Assembly (NCBI RefSeq): GCF_000150275.1
Contig: NW_002060962.1
Location: forward strand, 834,136 to 898,135
Direction of reading: 5' to 3'
Source: Trichoplax adhaerens
Lineage: Eukaryota > Placozoa > Uniplacotomia > Trichoplacea > Trichoplacidae
Length of the DNA stretch: 64,000 bases
Position 1 is the first letter of the stretch. Each line of letters begins with the position of its first letter. The translations under genes and the position numbers were made by a program. This document shows positions 63,799-64,000 of the stretch, piece by piece. The notes under the pieces were generated by a model. That model was not told the origin of the DNA, searched no databases, and was given only the letters and a program-made list of their open reading frames with translations.

Positions 63799-64000
63799 AT
63801 GCCGTCTTCTCATTCTCAAGCATTTCAACAGCAGCAACTGCAACAGATGCTGCAGAATCAATCATCAGTAAAAAATTACACATTGCCAACTGGTTTACGC
63901 CGCATAAATCTGGGTCTTGGTGTAACTACTCTTATCTTAGGTATTTGCTCTATGGCTTTTGGTGGAGTTTCGTTTACAGCCAGGGCAGTTTATGGAAATA
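63799..64000 (+). CDS. Third four-TM CD20/MS4A-like gene, cut by the window end
   Basis: ATG at 63799 opens a frame of 67 codons to the window edge. It has a short Gln-rich cytosolic N-terminus (residues about 7-21, FQQQQLQQML-like), a basic GLRR just before TM1, then a hydrophobic segment (about 39-60) with the same small-residue pattern as TM1 of the two upstream genes. The position and orientation fit a third tandem paralogue. Exon 1 would be expected to end in TM2 just past the window. Confidence 0.65.
   Translation, partial: MPSSHSQAFQQQQLQQMLQNQSSVKNYTLPTGLRRINLGLGVTTLILGICSMAFGGVSFTARAVYGN

Noticed and set aside
1-64000. tRNA genes, rRNA genes or CRISPR arrays
   Set aside because: I found no convincing A-box/B-box pair, cloverleaf, rRNA core sequence or regular short spaced repeat. 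A structured-RNA search could still find something I missed.

Overview
This is a eukaryotic window that fits an early-branching animal, most likely a placozoan (Trichoplax or Hoilungia type). That identification is inference from general character: AT-rich DNA (about two thirds A+T by eye), intron-rich genes with mostly small GT-AG introns, AATAAA poly(A) signals, a textbook metazoan ER oxidoreductase gene, and animal-type four-TM and cysteine-rich secreted-peptide families. There are no operons, ribosome binding sites or bacterial features. All multi-exon models below were built by hand from splice sites, reading phase and paralogue comparison.

Layout. (1) 482-3184: complete PDIA6/P5-like protein disulfide isomerase, eight exons, two CGHC thioredoxin domains and a C-terminal KDEL. 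(2) 8166-51447: the centre of interest, five tandem same-strand genes for small secreted cysteine-rich prepropeptides (8166-8839, 15966-17948, 25467-26418, 40345-41072, 49558-51447). Each has two coding exons split by a phase-1 intron: signal peptide plus a three-Cys half in exon 1, and a CC-containing five-Cys half in exon 2, usually with basic cleavage sites between. This resembles an insulin-type B-C-A precursor, but the cysteine spacing is not that of insulin. The cluster shows segmental duplications, tandem repeats, a possible sixth relic, a shared 3' UTR block, and a 10-bp E-box-type word (TGCACCTGTT) upstream of every member. (3) 54602 to the window end: three tandem four-TM CD20/MS4A-like genes, two complete (54602-57244 and 60243-61750) and one cut by the window edge (63799 onward). 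The first has a long glutamine-rich tail. The two complete genes share the same intron phases.

Mobile DNA. Six solo LTRs can be delimited, each starting TG (or a decayed form) and ending CA, with 5-bp target duplications (one imperfect): 5268-5819, 28205-28724, 42732-43315, 43416-43857, 52476-53062 and 57559-58046. Most show a TATA-like box and AATAAA in a U3-R-U5 order. No internal retroelement coding region was recognised. Three of them (two facing each other near 43 kb and one at 52.5 kb) have TGTCAC...GTGACA ends and look like one family.

How it fits together: the PDIA6 neighbour makes an ER enzyme of the kind that forms disulfides in secreted Cys-rich proteins, and the next five genes encode such proteins. 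This may be coincidence. The remaining sequence is AT-rich intergenic DNA in which I see no supportable gene, apart from a decayed coding relic near 45.8-46.7 kb.
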